Origin: Micrasema longulum
Taxonomy: Eukaryota; Arthropoda; Insecta; Trichoptera; Brachycentridae
DNA length: 64,000 nucleotides
Assembly: GCA_022494885.1 (NCBI GenBank)
Contig: JAGVSM010004563.1
Location: 1 to 64,000, forward strand
Direction: 5' to 3'
The notes beneath the pieces are model-generated. The model was given only the letters and a program-made list of their open reading frames with translations. It ran no database searches and was not told where the DNA came from. This document shows positions 34,682 through 45,479 of this stretch, in pieces (the first letter of the stretch is position 1; each line of letters starts with the position of its first letter). Made by a program: the position numbers and the translations under genes.

Positions 34682-35685
34682 CTGCGCGGGACAAACAAAC
34701 GAACCGTGAAATCGAATCAAAACCGACAAGTAGAATCACTTTGCAAATCAGAAAGAAATATATTACGAAAATGGCGCTACGTTTATAAAAATTGATCATA
34801 TGTTACATGAGGATAAGGCGATCAGTCCTACGCTTCGGGTGCCAGTCTGGGAACAATAAAATATTGCATTGTAACCCTTCCTTTACGGTGCTGTGTAGTC
34901 GTAACTCGTAACATAAAATTGCAAAAAGAGTGCTTGGATTCGTCGCGCGTCGTTGAAAACATTGTTACATTTTATAGTGCATTTTGTCATCCAGTGCCCG
35001 AAATTGAAAAACATTCATATCATATTGAAGGTAGGTGTCCATTGTCCATTCCATGTTCCTATCCTTTCTTCAAATATTTTCCTATCACAAAACTGAATAA
35101 AATTCGTTTATCATTTACAGTCCGCCTTTTCGTTAACACTGTCCTGAAGAATGTTTTCGGACAGTTAATATCCTCTTATTCTTATTCTTAGAGGTGGGGA
35201 TCAGTGCTATTCAAACTCCTGACGTCACTGCGACCTGTGAAGATCTATTGTGACAGGACCCCGTGAATAGTTCTCGCTCTCCAAGCCCAGGTCTATAAAG
35301 AGCCTGGCTACTGTCTGGAAGGCGAGAGTTTACATTTTGCTAAATCTCTCCTCCAAGCCCACATCCGTAAAGTATCGGGCTATTGGGTAGGGGGCAAGCT
35401 CTTTAGCATACTTTATTAAATCTTCTAAGAGCAACTTTTTATGCCCCAATGTCCAGAATATGTAGATTAGTCAATTCGTCACACGACTTGGAATTCTTTG
35501 GGATAGATCTTCCGGCTTTTCGTAAATCTCATCGCCACTAAAACAGTTTGGGATGAAGATAAATTGACATGGAACTACACCCGGATATTTGTACCGTCCT
35601 ATTGTCCTGTCCTACGCATTTGAGGCTGCTTGCAGGAGCAGAGGCAAGACAATATTGTTCTGTCTATTATTAGACGATAACTCAC
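34682..35685 (-). other. Gene C intron with LINE scrap
   Basis: 35430-35545 on the plus strand codes FYAPMSRICRLVNSSHDLEF and then FGIDLPAFRKS, the same LINE C-terminus as at 46611-46880. No other feature is supported. Confidence 0.55.
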
Positions 35686-35848
35686 CTGAATGAACCTCAT
35701 GGCGCAGTGCTCGCAAACTTGCGGTTTCTCCCCCGTGTGTGTCAGGAAGTGCATTCTCATTTGATACGAACTGAAGAACGTCTTCGCGCACTTTGGACAC
35801 GCGTGCGCGCGCACATTGTCGTGCGTACGCATTATGTGGTGCGCCAAA
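35686..35848 (-). CDS. Gene C exon: zinc fingers 5 (second half), 6 and 7 (first half)
   Basis: The acceptor TTTGCAG precedes 35848. The first base completes Asn, then LAHHIMRTH finishes finger 5. Finger 6 reads ACPKCAKTFFSSYQMRMH and FLTHTGEKP, and finger 7 starts VCEHCAMRFIQ. The donor is CAG/GTGAGT in phase 0. Both joins rebuild correct C-x2-C-x12-H spacing. Confidence 0.88.
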
Positions 35849-36833
35849 CTGCAAACAAACATTCAATGGGTATTATAAAGCTTTTTAAACAAGTTCTGAA
35901 TTTTTTCCTGAATGGGTTGACATCAAGATGAAGCTGTTGAGAATGTGGTCTGGAAGTCTGGGCGTTTACAGAGCTTTTGATCTATCATCACTTGACACAC
36001 TGCGTAACATTCACCATTCTGACAATAAGTATTGCCAGTGTTGCTGTATGTAATGGAGTTAGAGATTGACAGATGGCACTTGAACCACACGCTGGAACTG
36101 AGTGACTGCATTGAGCTGACTTTTAAGGCTGACTGTTCGGGCTGACTGGGTACTACCACGCCCTGTGGTCTCTTGTAGGCCACGTTTTTTTTTTCTTCAT
36201 GTCTCCATGATAGAACGATGTTAATGTACTGCAGGACGATGCTCTCGCCGTTTTGTGCAATACTGCTAGTCTTGTTTCAATATAAAATTATGACTTGCTT
36301 CATCAGTCGTTGCGCTATACTTCAGGTGAAATGATTTAGCACGTGTGTGTGTCATCGATCAATGGACTATGAATACTGGCTCGAGATTTTCGGTATTCCT
36401 CAGTTAGGATCGACGTCTCACTCTCGCTGCAATAGGTATATTTGTGAGACAAATTCACGCGTCACGCAGGCCAACAGCAAAGTAACCTGTACCACTGCCA
36501 CAGTACGCCAGTTGTGCTCAATGGTTTTATCATGTTTTTAGCAATTCGATTTAAAATATAATCGCTTTTGACTTTGAAGTCTCTCATATTTTTTGCATGT
36601 GTATTGACTTCACATCACCGTAATGCGCGGATGTTTTTGGCACATTTTTTTTTTAGTTCCGTGAAGTTAGCTTAGGATTGGTTGGATTAAGTTTCACAAT
36701 AAAATTTTTTTTTTTACTTAACTCTAATTTAAACAAAGGCCTAGCTTTCAACCAAGCAACACATTGAACGTTGAGTTATCGGAAACGGCCTAGTCATTTA
36801 GTTGAATGCTGGCATCTAATGAACAGCCTATCC

Positions 36834-37234
36834 GCCAGACCCCGAAACTTCAGAGGAACATTTCTCATGGTAAGCTTTAAAAAAAAATCTTGACAATTAA
36901 TTTCCATAAAGTCATTTAAAAAAAAAAAAATGATTTCCAAATGGAGCAAATCTTTTATTTCTCGGACCAGCACCCCTACTTCTCCCCGACAAAAAAAATG
37001 CGATTAAAACGTATTTGACCAACGAAGCGATACGCACCAGACGCGGACAAGGGAAGCGGCTGGGTAGGAAGAGTGGTAGGGGTTTGTGGAGGAACTGCTT
37101 GTCCGAGAAATGAAGTATTTACTACATTTTGAGATTTTTTTTTTTTTTTTAAATGACTTCTTGGAAAAAACTTTATTATGATTTTCTTTATAGCCTATTA
37201 TGAAGAATGATCCTATGAAGTTTCGCGGTCTGGC
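36834..37234. mobile_element. Short DNA transposon (MITE-like) with ~37-bp inverted ends
   Basis: The left end GCCAGACCCCGAAACTTCA and the right end, complemented, GCCAGACCGCGAAACTTCA match. They continue with AGGAACATTTCTCAT against AGGATCATTCTTCAT. The inner arms carry matching A-runs (AAGTCATTTAAAAAA). The 400-bp body codes nothing. No clear target duplication was identified. Confidence 0.6.
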
Positions 37235-37239
37235 CCCAA

Positions 37240-37830
37240 AAACCCGTGTATATTTGTCTCCCTCTCACTTCTGTTTAATGTACTTCATAGTCCTAACGCT
37301 CCTATATACCTGCGTGAAAAATTTCAACGCTCATCAGCTCATGGTTTACCTCTTCGTTCTAATTCTCAAGGCACTCTCTTAATACCCATCCACAATTCCT
37401 CTTTCTTCTCTAACTCATATAGTGTCCATGCGGCTCCACTGTGGAATCATCTCCCATCCACCATCAGAGATGTTACTACATTATCTCTGTTTAAATCATG
37501 TCTGAAGAAACATCTCCTTTCTCTTCCTTAATCTCTCCTCCTTTCCTTCTTCCTCTTTTTTTCCTTTTTCCCATCGAGTAATAGTTTTGATTTAAGGTGA
37601 TTTATAAACAAATACGTTTATTTATATTTTTATATGTCTTTGGCTTTTTAATCTTTATTTTCTATTGAATATGTTCTGTGACTTGAATAATAAAAATAAA
37701 ACTTTTATTTTATTGGTTGGTTGGTTGGAAGAAATTACTATTTGGAAATAAGCCCGCCAATGTACAAATAACATTATGTACAAAAATTTAAATAAAAAAA
37801 AAGAAAATAAATATATTTCCTTATTTAAGG
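37240..37830 (+). mobile_element. LINE 3' end (SLFKSRLKKHLLS type)
   Basis: Codes NAPIYLREKFQRSSAHGL-like sequence, then SNSYSVHAAPLWNHLPSTIR and TLSLFKSCLKKHLLSLP. A 3' region follows with TTGGTTGGTTGG and GTACAAATAACATTATGTAC. It is near-identical to 57610-58150 and, reversed, to 20936-21824. Confidence 0.75.
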
Positions 37831-38250
37831 TATTCTCCAACCCTGTTGTAATTTGTTAATCTTAATGACTCCCGAGGGGGTGAAATCCAGTCTTTTGTCT
37901 ACAAACATTTAGACAAACTCAAATATTGTAATGAAACCAACTGGTCCAAGAAGAAGTTTAAAAATTGGAAAATTGTTTTCAGGCGTTGCCTAGTGAGTGA
38001 AATAATTCAGTCAGATGAATCTCTTCACAACAATAAAGGTTTCAGCTCTTTAACTTCACTAAAATCAACAAATGGAAGAATTGAAGAAATATAGATGTTA
38101 AAACATAGGCAAAATGGTGAATGGTACCATGTGTAAAGTAGCCACTTAAACCAGCCAATGACAGGTCATAAGCCCTGTAAATGCCCAGACTTACATATCC
38201 ATGGCTTAAGATATTCTCCATCCCTGTTGTAATTTGTTAATATTTGGGTA
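37830..38250 (-). repeat. Foldback family F element
   Basis: Reverse-oriented copy with CCTGTTGTAATTTGTTAATC, CAGGCGTTGCCTAGTGAGTG, AGTAGCCACTTAAACC and TGCCCAGACTT. A second CCCTGTTGTAATTTGTTAAT at 38224 marks the other arm end. It sits only about 20 bp from the gene C exon at 38270. Confidence 0.7.
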
Positions 38251-38269
38251 GAATTATGAAAAATCTTAC

Positions 38270-38458
38270 TTCATTTTTAGTTTGCAAGTGTAAGTGCAGC
38301 GATCGCACTGGAATGGTCTCGCCACACTGTGCTGAGTCGCCATGTGCGTCCGCAGTATGGAGCCAGTGTTGGCCCGGTACGGACAGTCGGAGCAGAGAAA
38401 CGGTTTCTCCCCGGAATGAACGACCAGGTGTTTTTTCAGCTTGGCCACCAGAGAGCAT
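38270..38458 (-). CDS. Gene C exon: zinc fingers 3 (second half), 4 and 5 (first half)
   Basis: After the acceptor TTGCAG one base completes Lys, then CSLVAKLKKHLVVH finishes finger 3. Finger 4 is FLCSDCPYRANTGSILRTH, with HMATQH. Finger 5 begins FQCDRCTYTCKLKM. The donor is GAA/GTAAGA in phase 2. The join upstream (39827) and downstream (35848) each give perfect finger spacing. Confidence 0.88.
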
Positions 38459-38839
38459 CTGCAACCATTCAAATATATATGCAGGTGGCCAAATACTTGA
38501 CGTAAAAAAATACAGGGTGCAGAAGAAAAAAAAGCAAATGTGCCTCAACCGTTTCTGAAATATGATTTTTTCATTATTTTTTTGTTGATTTCGCCTTTTT
38601 TTTGGGACAAATATTAACCTTTTTAATGATTTTTTTTTCTTCATTTGTTAAATTATAAGTATGTTATTGATGGAAAAAAGTAACACCTGCCGTTCAATCG
38701 GAAGTATTATTAAATTCTCACTTTTTATTGATAGTATTTCTCAATGGTATATCGGAGACGCCGACAATGATATGTTTTTATGATATTAGGTGTAAAGAGC
38801 CACATGGTATTTTTAAAACTTTTAAAATCTAATCTATAT

Positions 38840-39715
38840 CCCACATTTCCTCAACTCTTCCATCTGTTGACTTTTGTGAACTAACAGTTGAGGAAATGTG
38901 GATGTTCGAACATGGGCAGAATGGTGAATGTTACACAGTGTGTAAAGTGGCCACTTAAACCAGCCAATGACAGGTCATAAGCCCTGTAATGCCTAGACTT
39001 CCATATTCCCTTCTCAAAAACTTTTTCCCTCTCTGTTGAAATATAATTTAAATTTGGATACTAAATTGATTAAATTCCCAACAAGTTCTTAATTTCTACG
39101 TGTTAACATATTTTTAATGCATTTTTGGTAATGTTTAAAAAATTTAACCGACATTCGAGACGTTTTCGAAAAACGGATTCTTGCACAGAATGCACCGCTG
39201 CCGGCGGGTAGCGTAGAGTTTGACATTTGCAAAAAGAATTATTTATTTGAAAAATTATTAATTTATGTTTTGGAATTCAACCACAAACAAGTACCTAGGT
39301 ACCTACATATCAATGAAAAGTATTTTTCCTTTTATACGGAAAGTTTTTGCACGTTTTTACGATAGTCCTTTTTCTTTTATTATTTTTTATTTATTGACGG
39401 ACTTATACAGTCTATTTTAACACGTTTTCTTATACTAAATACAGGTACAAATGAAATAAAATACAGCGAAATAAAATTAAAATTTATTTCAACAGAGAGG
39501 GAAAAAATTTTGAGAAGGGAATATGGAAGTCTAGGCATTTACAGGGCTTATGACCTGTCATTGGCTGGTTTAAGTGGCCACTTTACACACTGTGTAACAT
39601 TCACCATTCTGCCCAAGTTTGCCCAAGTTTGCCAAGCCCTGTAAATGCCTAGACTTCCATATTCCCTTCTCAAAAATTTTTCCCTCTCTGTTGAAATAAA
39701 TTTAAATATGAACAA
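38840..39715. repeat. Two foldback family F copies in a gene C intron
   Basis: 38840-39060 is a reverse copy (CCAGCCAATGACAGGTCATA, TTCCCTCTCTGTTG). 39480-39710 is a compact hairpin: ATTTCAACAGAGAGGGAAAA at the left and its complement TTTTCCCTCTCTGTTGAAAT at the right, with a 9-bp stutter (GCCCAAGTTT) at the turn. AT-rich sequence lies between them. Confidence 0.75.
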
Positions 39716-39826
39716 CTCCCTAGGTGAGTTCAGTAGACTCAAATCAGTGTTTGATTTCTAATATTATAACTTTAAAAATGGAGTTCTACAAAATAAACAC
39801 CAAATGAATCATTAAATAAAACTTAC

Positions 39827-40150
39827 TTATAATTACATTGGTCACAGCGAATATATTTTTCTCCCCAGTGACTCACAATGTGTGACTTTATCATCTTGAA
39901 ACCGCCAGCTTTATACTCGCACTCGGGACATTTGAAATAGGAACTCGCGCAGCTGTCAAACTTGGCGGATCGGCTGTCAAAAGTGACAGTTTGGCTGTCA
40001 CAAATGACAGCCTGTTCCAGCTTCGAATCCGGCGGCAGCAGGTTCTCAAACTGTCTGTCCGTGCTCACGCAAATGTCGTGCAATTTGAGAAGGTGCTTTT
40101 TGGCCATTTGGAACTTTTGGAATATGGCGTAGCAACTCGGACATTGATAT
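39827..40150 (-). CDS. Gene C exon: zinc fingers 1, 2 and 3 (first half)
   Basis: After the acceptor TTTTCGCAG one base completes Ile (AT/A from 41063). Finger 1 is YQCPSCYAIFQKFQMAKKH. A linker of about 50 residues (DSKLEQAVICDSQTVTF region) follows, then finger 2 FKCPECEYKAGGFKMIKSH and the start of finger 3, RCDQCNYK. The donor is TAA/GTAAGT in phase 2. Three short repeats of a DS-x-T/A-x-F-DS type lie in the linker. Confidence 0.88.
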
Positions 40151-40199
40151 CTGCGAAAAAAAAAACAAAATGATATATTACAATATTTGGAGTTCACCA

Positions 40200-40930
40200 T
40201 CATCATTGTCCGAGTCTAGGCATTTACAGGGCTTATGACCTGTCATTGGCTGGTTTAAGTGACCACTTTACACACTGCGTAACATTCACCATTCTGCCTA
40301 TGTTTGAACATCCACACTTTCTCAACTCTTCCATCTGTTGACTTTTGTGAAGTAAAAGAGCTGAAACCTTTATCATGCGGATAAGATTCATCCGGCATAA
40401 AATTATGACACTTATACCCAAACGCTCAGTCCTGCCCTACGTGTATCGAGTCGTTCTTTAACCGCCAGCCGGATTTTGACGTGAGATTAACATTTATTTC
40501 GGAATCCTAAATCTAGTGTAAAAACACCTTTTTAAATAAATATTTTATTAACATATTACAACAGAGATGAAGAACATTTTAGAGAAGATAATAACATAAA
40601 GGTCTAGGCAACTACGGGAGATATGATCGGTCATTGGCTGGTTAAGGTGGCCACTTTACACACTGTAACATTCACCGTTCTGCCCATATTTGAACATCTA
40701 TATCCCTTCAATTCTTTCATCTGTTGACTTTTGTGAAGTAAAAGAGCTGAAACCTTTATCACGCGGTGAGATTCATCCGGCTGAACCAATTCATCTACTC
40801 GGCAACGCCAGAAAACAATTTCCCATTTCCCAACAATGTTTCGAGCGTGTCCAAATGCTTGCAGACTGGCTGGGTTTTCTCCCTAGGGAGTAGTTCATAT
40901 TTAAATTTGTTGCAACAGAGAGGGAAAACA
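40200..40930 (+). repeat. Two adjacent foldback family F copies, the second a hybrid of subtypes
   Basis: 40205-40400 is a forward partial copy. 40545-40930 begins with the subtype block CATATTACAACAGAGATGAAG. Its second half has the other subtype's landmarks (CATCCGGCTGAACCAATTCA, GCAGACTGGCTGGGTTTTCT, TTGCAACAGAGAGGGAAAAC). A tRNA-like 5' half on the minus strand (GGCCCAGTGGTTAGCGTGTT) follows at 41000-41045. Confidence 0.65.
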
Positions 40931-41062
40931 TTTTAGAAAAGAGAGTATCGACCATCAGCTTACGCTTCATGACCCAGTCTATGAAATAATTATTTTGTGC
41001 CAGCTACACATGGTAGGCAAACACGCTAACCACTGGGCCACGAGCTTGACTAAGATACTCAC

Positions 41063-41310
41063 ATTTTTTTAAAACCTCGTTCATCGTACAATTGCTCCTT
41101 GTCCTCTATGTCGTTCATTTGTTCATTTCTTTTATTTTTTCGTTTTTTTTCTTTTGTTTTCTTATGTTTCTTTGTTCTCAATGTCTGTGTGACCACTTCG
41201 TCGTTATCGAATGCGTCGTCGGAAGCATTTTCATCCTTCACTACGGCAAGATCCTCTTCAATTTTCAATTCTGCTTTTAAATCGGCGGATTCCGATTCGG
41301 CGAGCAACTC
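41063..41310 (-). CDS. Gene C exon: acidic and lysine-rich linker
   Basis: After the acceptor TTTTTGCAG (phase 0) it codes 82 residues and two bases. It begins ELLAESESADLKAELKIEED, continues through DENASDDAFDNDEVV, then a basic run (KKHKKTKEKKRKNKR) likely to act as a nuclear localisation signal, and ends ERGFKK. The donor is AT/GTGAGT in phase 2. LKIEED contains a sumoylation-type IKxE-like core (LKIE). Gene D has an exon of the same character at 61829. Confidence 0.8.
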
Positions 41311-41468
41311 CTGCAAAAAAATCAAAGACTGATGACATCCAGACATTTCCAGGGCATATGAGCTGACATTTGCTGGTTTGGGTGATCATTTAACATTCAC
41401 CATTCTGTCCAATTATTGTTTTCACATTTATTCTATTTTATTTTATTAAAATTAATATACATTTTTAC

Positions 41469-42487
41469 CTCAGAGTAATAATGCGTAACCTAGAGAGAAG
41501 CCCTACCACTATGTTTCATAGAACGCAAGCGATGTTGGTTTGTTGGTTAGCAACCAATTGGTGGCCATTTTGTTTTATTTGACAACATAAACATAGCGGT
41601 TCGATCGGATGCTTTTGTCGCTGTGCTTGGCTTTGTAAATAGTAAATAACTTGGATATTTACGTTATAATAAATAAAAATCCACTATGGTGAATTGCAGT
41701 ATGTTTGGTTGAAGCAATAGGAGCGTCAAAGCTGTTAAAGGAGTCAGTTTTCACAGGTAATTGATTCCGAATATTTTCCCATGATTTACATTGATTTTTG
41801 GCATTTATTGTCCCGACACGTGTATTACGTTGCTTAAAAACTTTCCTTATATCAACATATTGACCTCAGATACAATTTTTTCTCAATTTAGGGGATAAAT
41901 TTGTGAATTAAAGTATGTTTACTGTTGATAATGACAGTTAATTACGGGCAATATGTCGGGGCCGCACTAGGCATTCGTATAAAGCTTGAGTTTTTATCGA
42001 GTAGAGGTCGATTAAAATTTTACTCGAAAATAGCAACGTTAACCTTGAAATCGCATCTAAAATGACGCGCCCAAATTTCAGGCCGCTACGACTCGCCATT
42101 TCGGAGATGTGACGGACAAACCAACAAACTCAACACGGGACTTTGGTTCCATGGAGGTGGAATTTATGTATCAATAAATATAACATAAATATATTGTGAA
42201 TAAAATTAATAAATAAATAAAAACATAAACACAAACATGTATTTTCAGTTTTATAAAATAAATATAGGGGAATTATAGAAAAACAGATTGGAATAACCCA
42301 GAAATGATAAATACACGGGTACATATTTAAAAGTATTTACAATGCAAATTAATATCCATTTGCCAATTCTCCACCTGAGTACAAACCATTTTTTTGCTGC
42401 TAACTGAAGCTAACTTAATACCAAATAGTAATTTAATGGTTTTCCTATGTTTGGGCTCCTCTCTAGGTTACGCATTGTTACTCTGAG
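41469..42487 (+). mobile_element. P-element-like non-autonomous transposon, complete copy, 1019 bp
   Basis: Target duplication ATTTTTAC at 41461-41468 and 42488-42495. The inverted ends start CTCAGAGTAAYAATGCGTAA and agree at about 33 of 35 positions. An internal THAP-like exon at 41685-41755 carries the same stop codon as in the copy at 27809. P-superfamily elements make 8-bp duplications and encode THAP-domain transposases, so this is assigned there by inference. The rest of the transposase is absent. It is a deletion derivative. Confidence 0.8.
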
Positions 42488-42495
42488 ATTTTTAC

Positions 42496-43594
42496 ACTTT
42501 TAACATTTCAATTTTCTTATTTTTACTAAAACTAAAATCCCACCAAGTCACTTTCTGTAGCTTGTTGGTGGAGATTTATATCAATACTAACTTACATAAT
42601 ATTATCTAAATTTATAAAAACAATCAATTTACAGCCGGAAAGAAAAGTAATATGTGTTTTTCCATCTCAATGGAAGAAAGCAAACATCACACCCATATTT
42701 AAATCTGGATCAAAAAATGACGCAAACAACTATAGGCCAATTTCAATACTATCGACATTCGTTAAATTATTTGAAAAAATTATTTATGTAAAATTATTCC
42801 ATGCAGTAAAATCCTATATCTATCCTCAACAACATGGCTTTTTCTCCGGACGCTCGACCGTTACAAACCTTACTTTATTTACAAATGATATTTTAAACAC
42901 AATGGAAAGTGGTTTCCAAACTGATGCTATATATACTGACTACAGTAAAGCCTTTGACAAAGTTGATCATTCAGTCTTAACACGCAAACTTTTGGCTATA
43001 GGTATACATGGTGATCTTCTGCGCTGGCTGATATCATATATTAGTAATCGATGTCAATCGGTAGTAATTGGTGGGTATAAATCTGACTGGGCAGAAATCT
43101 CCACTGGTGTTCCCCAGGGAAGTCTACTCGGTCCCCTATTATTTCTTATATATATATATATAAATGACATTGATGTTTGCTTTCGTTATTCAAAATTTCT
43201 TCTTTATGCCGATGATATGAAAATATACGCTCAAGTTAAATCTCGAGAAGATTGCCTCATGATTCAAGACGATCTTAATCGTCTAACTGACTATTGTATT
43301 GAAAATAAACTGTTTTTGAATATAAATAAATGTGTCTGTATTACATTCACAAGGAAAAGAAAAATTCTTAATTTTGATTACAAACTAAACAATAATGTAC
43401 TAATGAGAAAGCACGAAATTAAAGATCTTGGGATTGTTTTAGACTCAAAACTACTTTTTGAATCGCATATCAATAAAATTACCTCCAAAGCATTGAGCAT
43501 GTTAGGTTTCATAATTCGAATGAGTAAACACTTTGATAATCCAAAGGCCCTTGTTTCATTATATTATACATTTGTCAGAAGCCATTTGGAATAC
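42496..43594 (+). mobile_element. Jockey/CR1-like LINE with most of the reverse-transcriptase domain, cut by a foldback
   Basis: An open frame from about 42650 codes QWKKANITPIFKSG, NNYRPISILSTFVKLFEKII, QQHGFFSGRSTVTNL, DYSKAFDKVDHSVL, GVPQGSLLGPLLFL, the catalytic LLYADDMKIY, NINKCVCITFTRKR and KDLGIVLDSKLLFESHI. It ends mid-frame at SHLEY where family F sequence starts (43594). There is no endonuclease domain. The 150 bp ahead of it are a repeat also found at 8880-9050. It is the best-preserved LINE in the window. Confidence 0.85.
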
Positions 43595-43975
43595 AATATT
43601 TTGAGTTTGTCCAAATTTTTGTAGACAAGGACTGGATTCAACTCCCTGGAGAGCTGTTTATATTAACATATTACAACAGAGATGAAGAACATTTCAGAAA
43701 AGATAATATGGAAGTCTAGGCATCTACAGGGCTTATGACCTGTCAATGGCTGGTTTAAGTGGCCACTTTACACACCGTGTAACATTTACTATTCTGCCTA
43801 TATTTGAACATCTATATTCCTTCAATTCTTTCATCTGTTGATGTTTGTGAAGTTAAAGAGCTGAAACCTTTATTTATGCGGGTGAGATTCATCTAATTGA
43901 ATTATTTCACCTGCATACTAGGCAACACCTGAAAATGTTATTTTTTCAATTTCTATACTTTTTTGATAATATTAA
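43594..43975 (+). repeat. Foldback family F element interrupting the LINE
   Basis: Runs from ATTTTGAGTTTGTCCAAATT through AGATGAAGAACATTTCAG, the GGCTGGTTTAAGTGGCCACT core and TCATCTAATTGAATTATTTC, to CAATTTCTATACTTTTTTG. The LINE reading frame continues up to the boundary, which marks the insertion point or junction. Confidence 0.7.
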
Positions 43976-44700
43976 TGTTTGGATAATTTATATAGCGCCA
44001 TTTTTGTGAAAATCACCTCAAAAGCGCTGTACAATAAATAAATATCCCAACACGTCTTGCAGCTATAGAGCGCATGGACGGTTGGGATTCTAGTTCCTCG
44101 TCTCCAATTATGATATATTACAATTATGATATATATGAGCTAGATAACTGAACGTCTTGCAGCTACAGAGCGCATGGACAATAAGAAATCCAGCCCCTAT
44201 TTACATTTTTTTTTGACAATGAAGTTTAGAGTTTGAGTGATATTGTAAAAACAAAATAAAAAGCAAATCTATTTATATATATTCCCTTATATAAGGTATT
44301 CTCCATCCCTGTTGTAATTTGTTAATCTTAATGACTCCCGAGGGGGTGAAATCCAGTCTTTCGTCTACAAACATTTGGACAAACTCAAATATTGTACATA
44401 ATAAATTATCGTCATCAATATTTTCAGTGGGTATATTAAGTTTGTAATTGATGAATCTAAGGAATTTACGTTGTACTCTTTCTAACTTTAAAATATGAAC
44501 ATTGTAATAAGGTGACCAAATTGGTGAATTGAATCCTAAATTACTTCTAACTAAGGCAGTAAAATAAAATAAATAAAAAATACCTTGGATCTTGTTTGAA
44601 GGTAAGAGTCTGCATATTCGCATTTCATTTTGAATGCATAAGCTTGTACAGTTTCTTCTGTACACTTGAGACAAATTTGTTTAAAGAAGCCATTCTCCCC
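43976..44700 (-). mobile_element. LINE 3' units and a LINE C-terminus fused to family F
   Basis: 43976-44240 carries two GCAGCTAYAGAGCGCATGGA units. 44395-44690 on the minus strand codes CTSLCIQNEMRICRLLPSNK, FTALVRSNLGFNSPIWSPYY and LKLERVQRKFLRFINYKL. At 44400 it passes directly into a family F arm (44290-44400). It is a chimeric scrap in the gene C first intron. Confidence 0.6.
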
Positions 44701-44794
44701 CAACTAAAAATATTTTAAAAACATTTAAAAATAACACAACGCAGGAAAGCTGACGAGATGAGATCTCTCAGACAATGTGTGGTAAAGTATTTAA

Positions 44795-45475
44795 CCGGGT
44801 TGTGGTCCCGTGGCGAGTGCAGCGGACTCAGGGATCAGAGGTCCGAGGTTCGAACCGCACTCTACCGCAATATGATTGGCATTTTCGCTAGTTCGCCCGC
44901 ACCTAGAGTATTCCTGTTATCTGGTCTCCGTATTATGATGTTCACATCAAGAATATTGAATCAGTTCAACGTAGATTTTTGAGAAAGATAGGCTGGAGGT
45001 TGGGCTTATCCGGAGACCAATATACGTATAATGAGTTAGAAACTACCTTAAATATATCTTCTCTTCGAGGGCATCGAAATAAATCCGACCTTCTAGTCCT
45101 ATTTTAAATTCTCAACTCACTCTTTGATGCGCCTGAACTACTGAGCTCGATAAAATTAAATATCCCAACTAGAAACCTCAGACAAAACTTACTCTTTCAT
45201 ACCGATAACCATAGAACTAACTATGGTTTTCATTCCCCTATGCCCAGAATTCTCAGGTCTGCCAACAAACATACCAGTCTTGATTTCTTTGATAACAAGT
45301 TGTCTGCTTTCAAACGATCACTGAATCAAATTCAATTATAAACACCTCTCTCCGCTTCCACTCCCACCGAGTCTACTATATACCATTGTGTCTTTCTACT
45401 TTTTTTATAATAATTTTATTTGTATAAATGTGTCCTTAAAAATGCCCATTGGGCGTATATATAAATAAATCAATA
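44795..45475 (+). mobile_element. Second chimeric repeat: tRNA-like head joined to LINE C-terminal body
   Basis: A tRNA-like head at 44797-44870 (GGGTTGTGGTCCCGTGG, B box GGTTCGAACC) is followed within about 20 bp by LINE coding sequence. That sequence reads IESVQRRFLRKIGWRLGLSG, SLRGHRNKSDLLVL, a stop, NSLFDAPELLSSIKLNIPTR and RTNYGFHSPMPRILRSANKH. It ends with GCCCATTGGGCGTATATAT and an (AAAT)n tail. Head and body share orientation, as at 6070-6626. Confidence 0.55.
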
Positions 45476-45479
45476 AATA

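Larger units (their letters stand above)
35849..38269 (-). other. Gene C intron
   Basis: Contains the repeat at 36050-36370, the MITE at 36834, the LINE at 37240 and a family F element at 37820, listed separately. 36400-36830 is otherwise without recognised content. Confidence 0.5.

Noticed and set aside
34422..34795. Arginine-rich frames on both strands at 34417-34799
   Set aside because: These are other-frame readings of the GC-rich gene C finger exon at 34482-34681.
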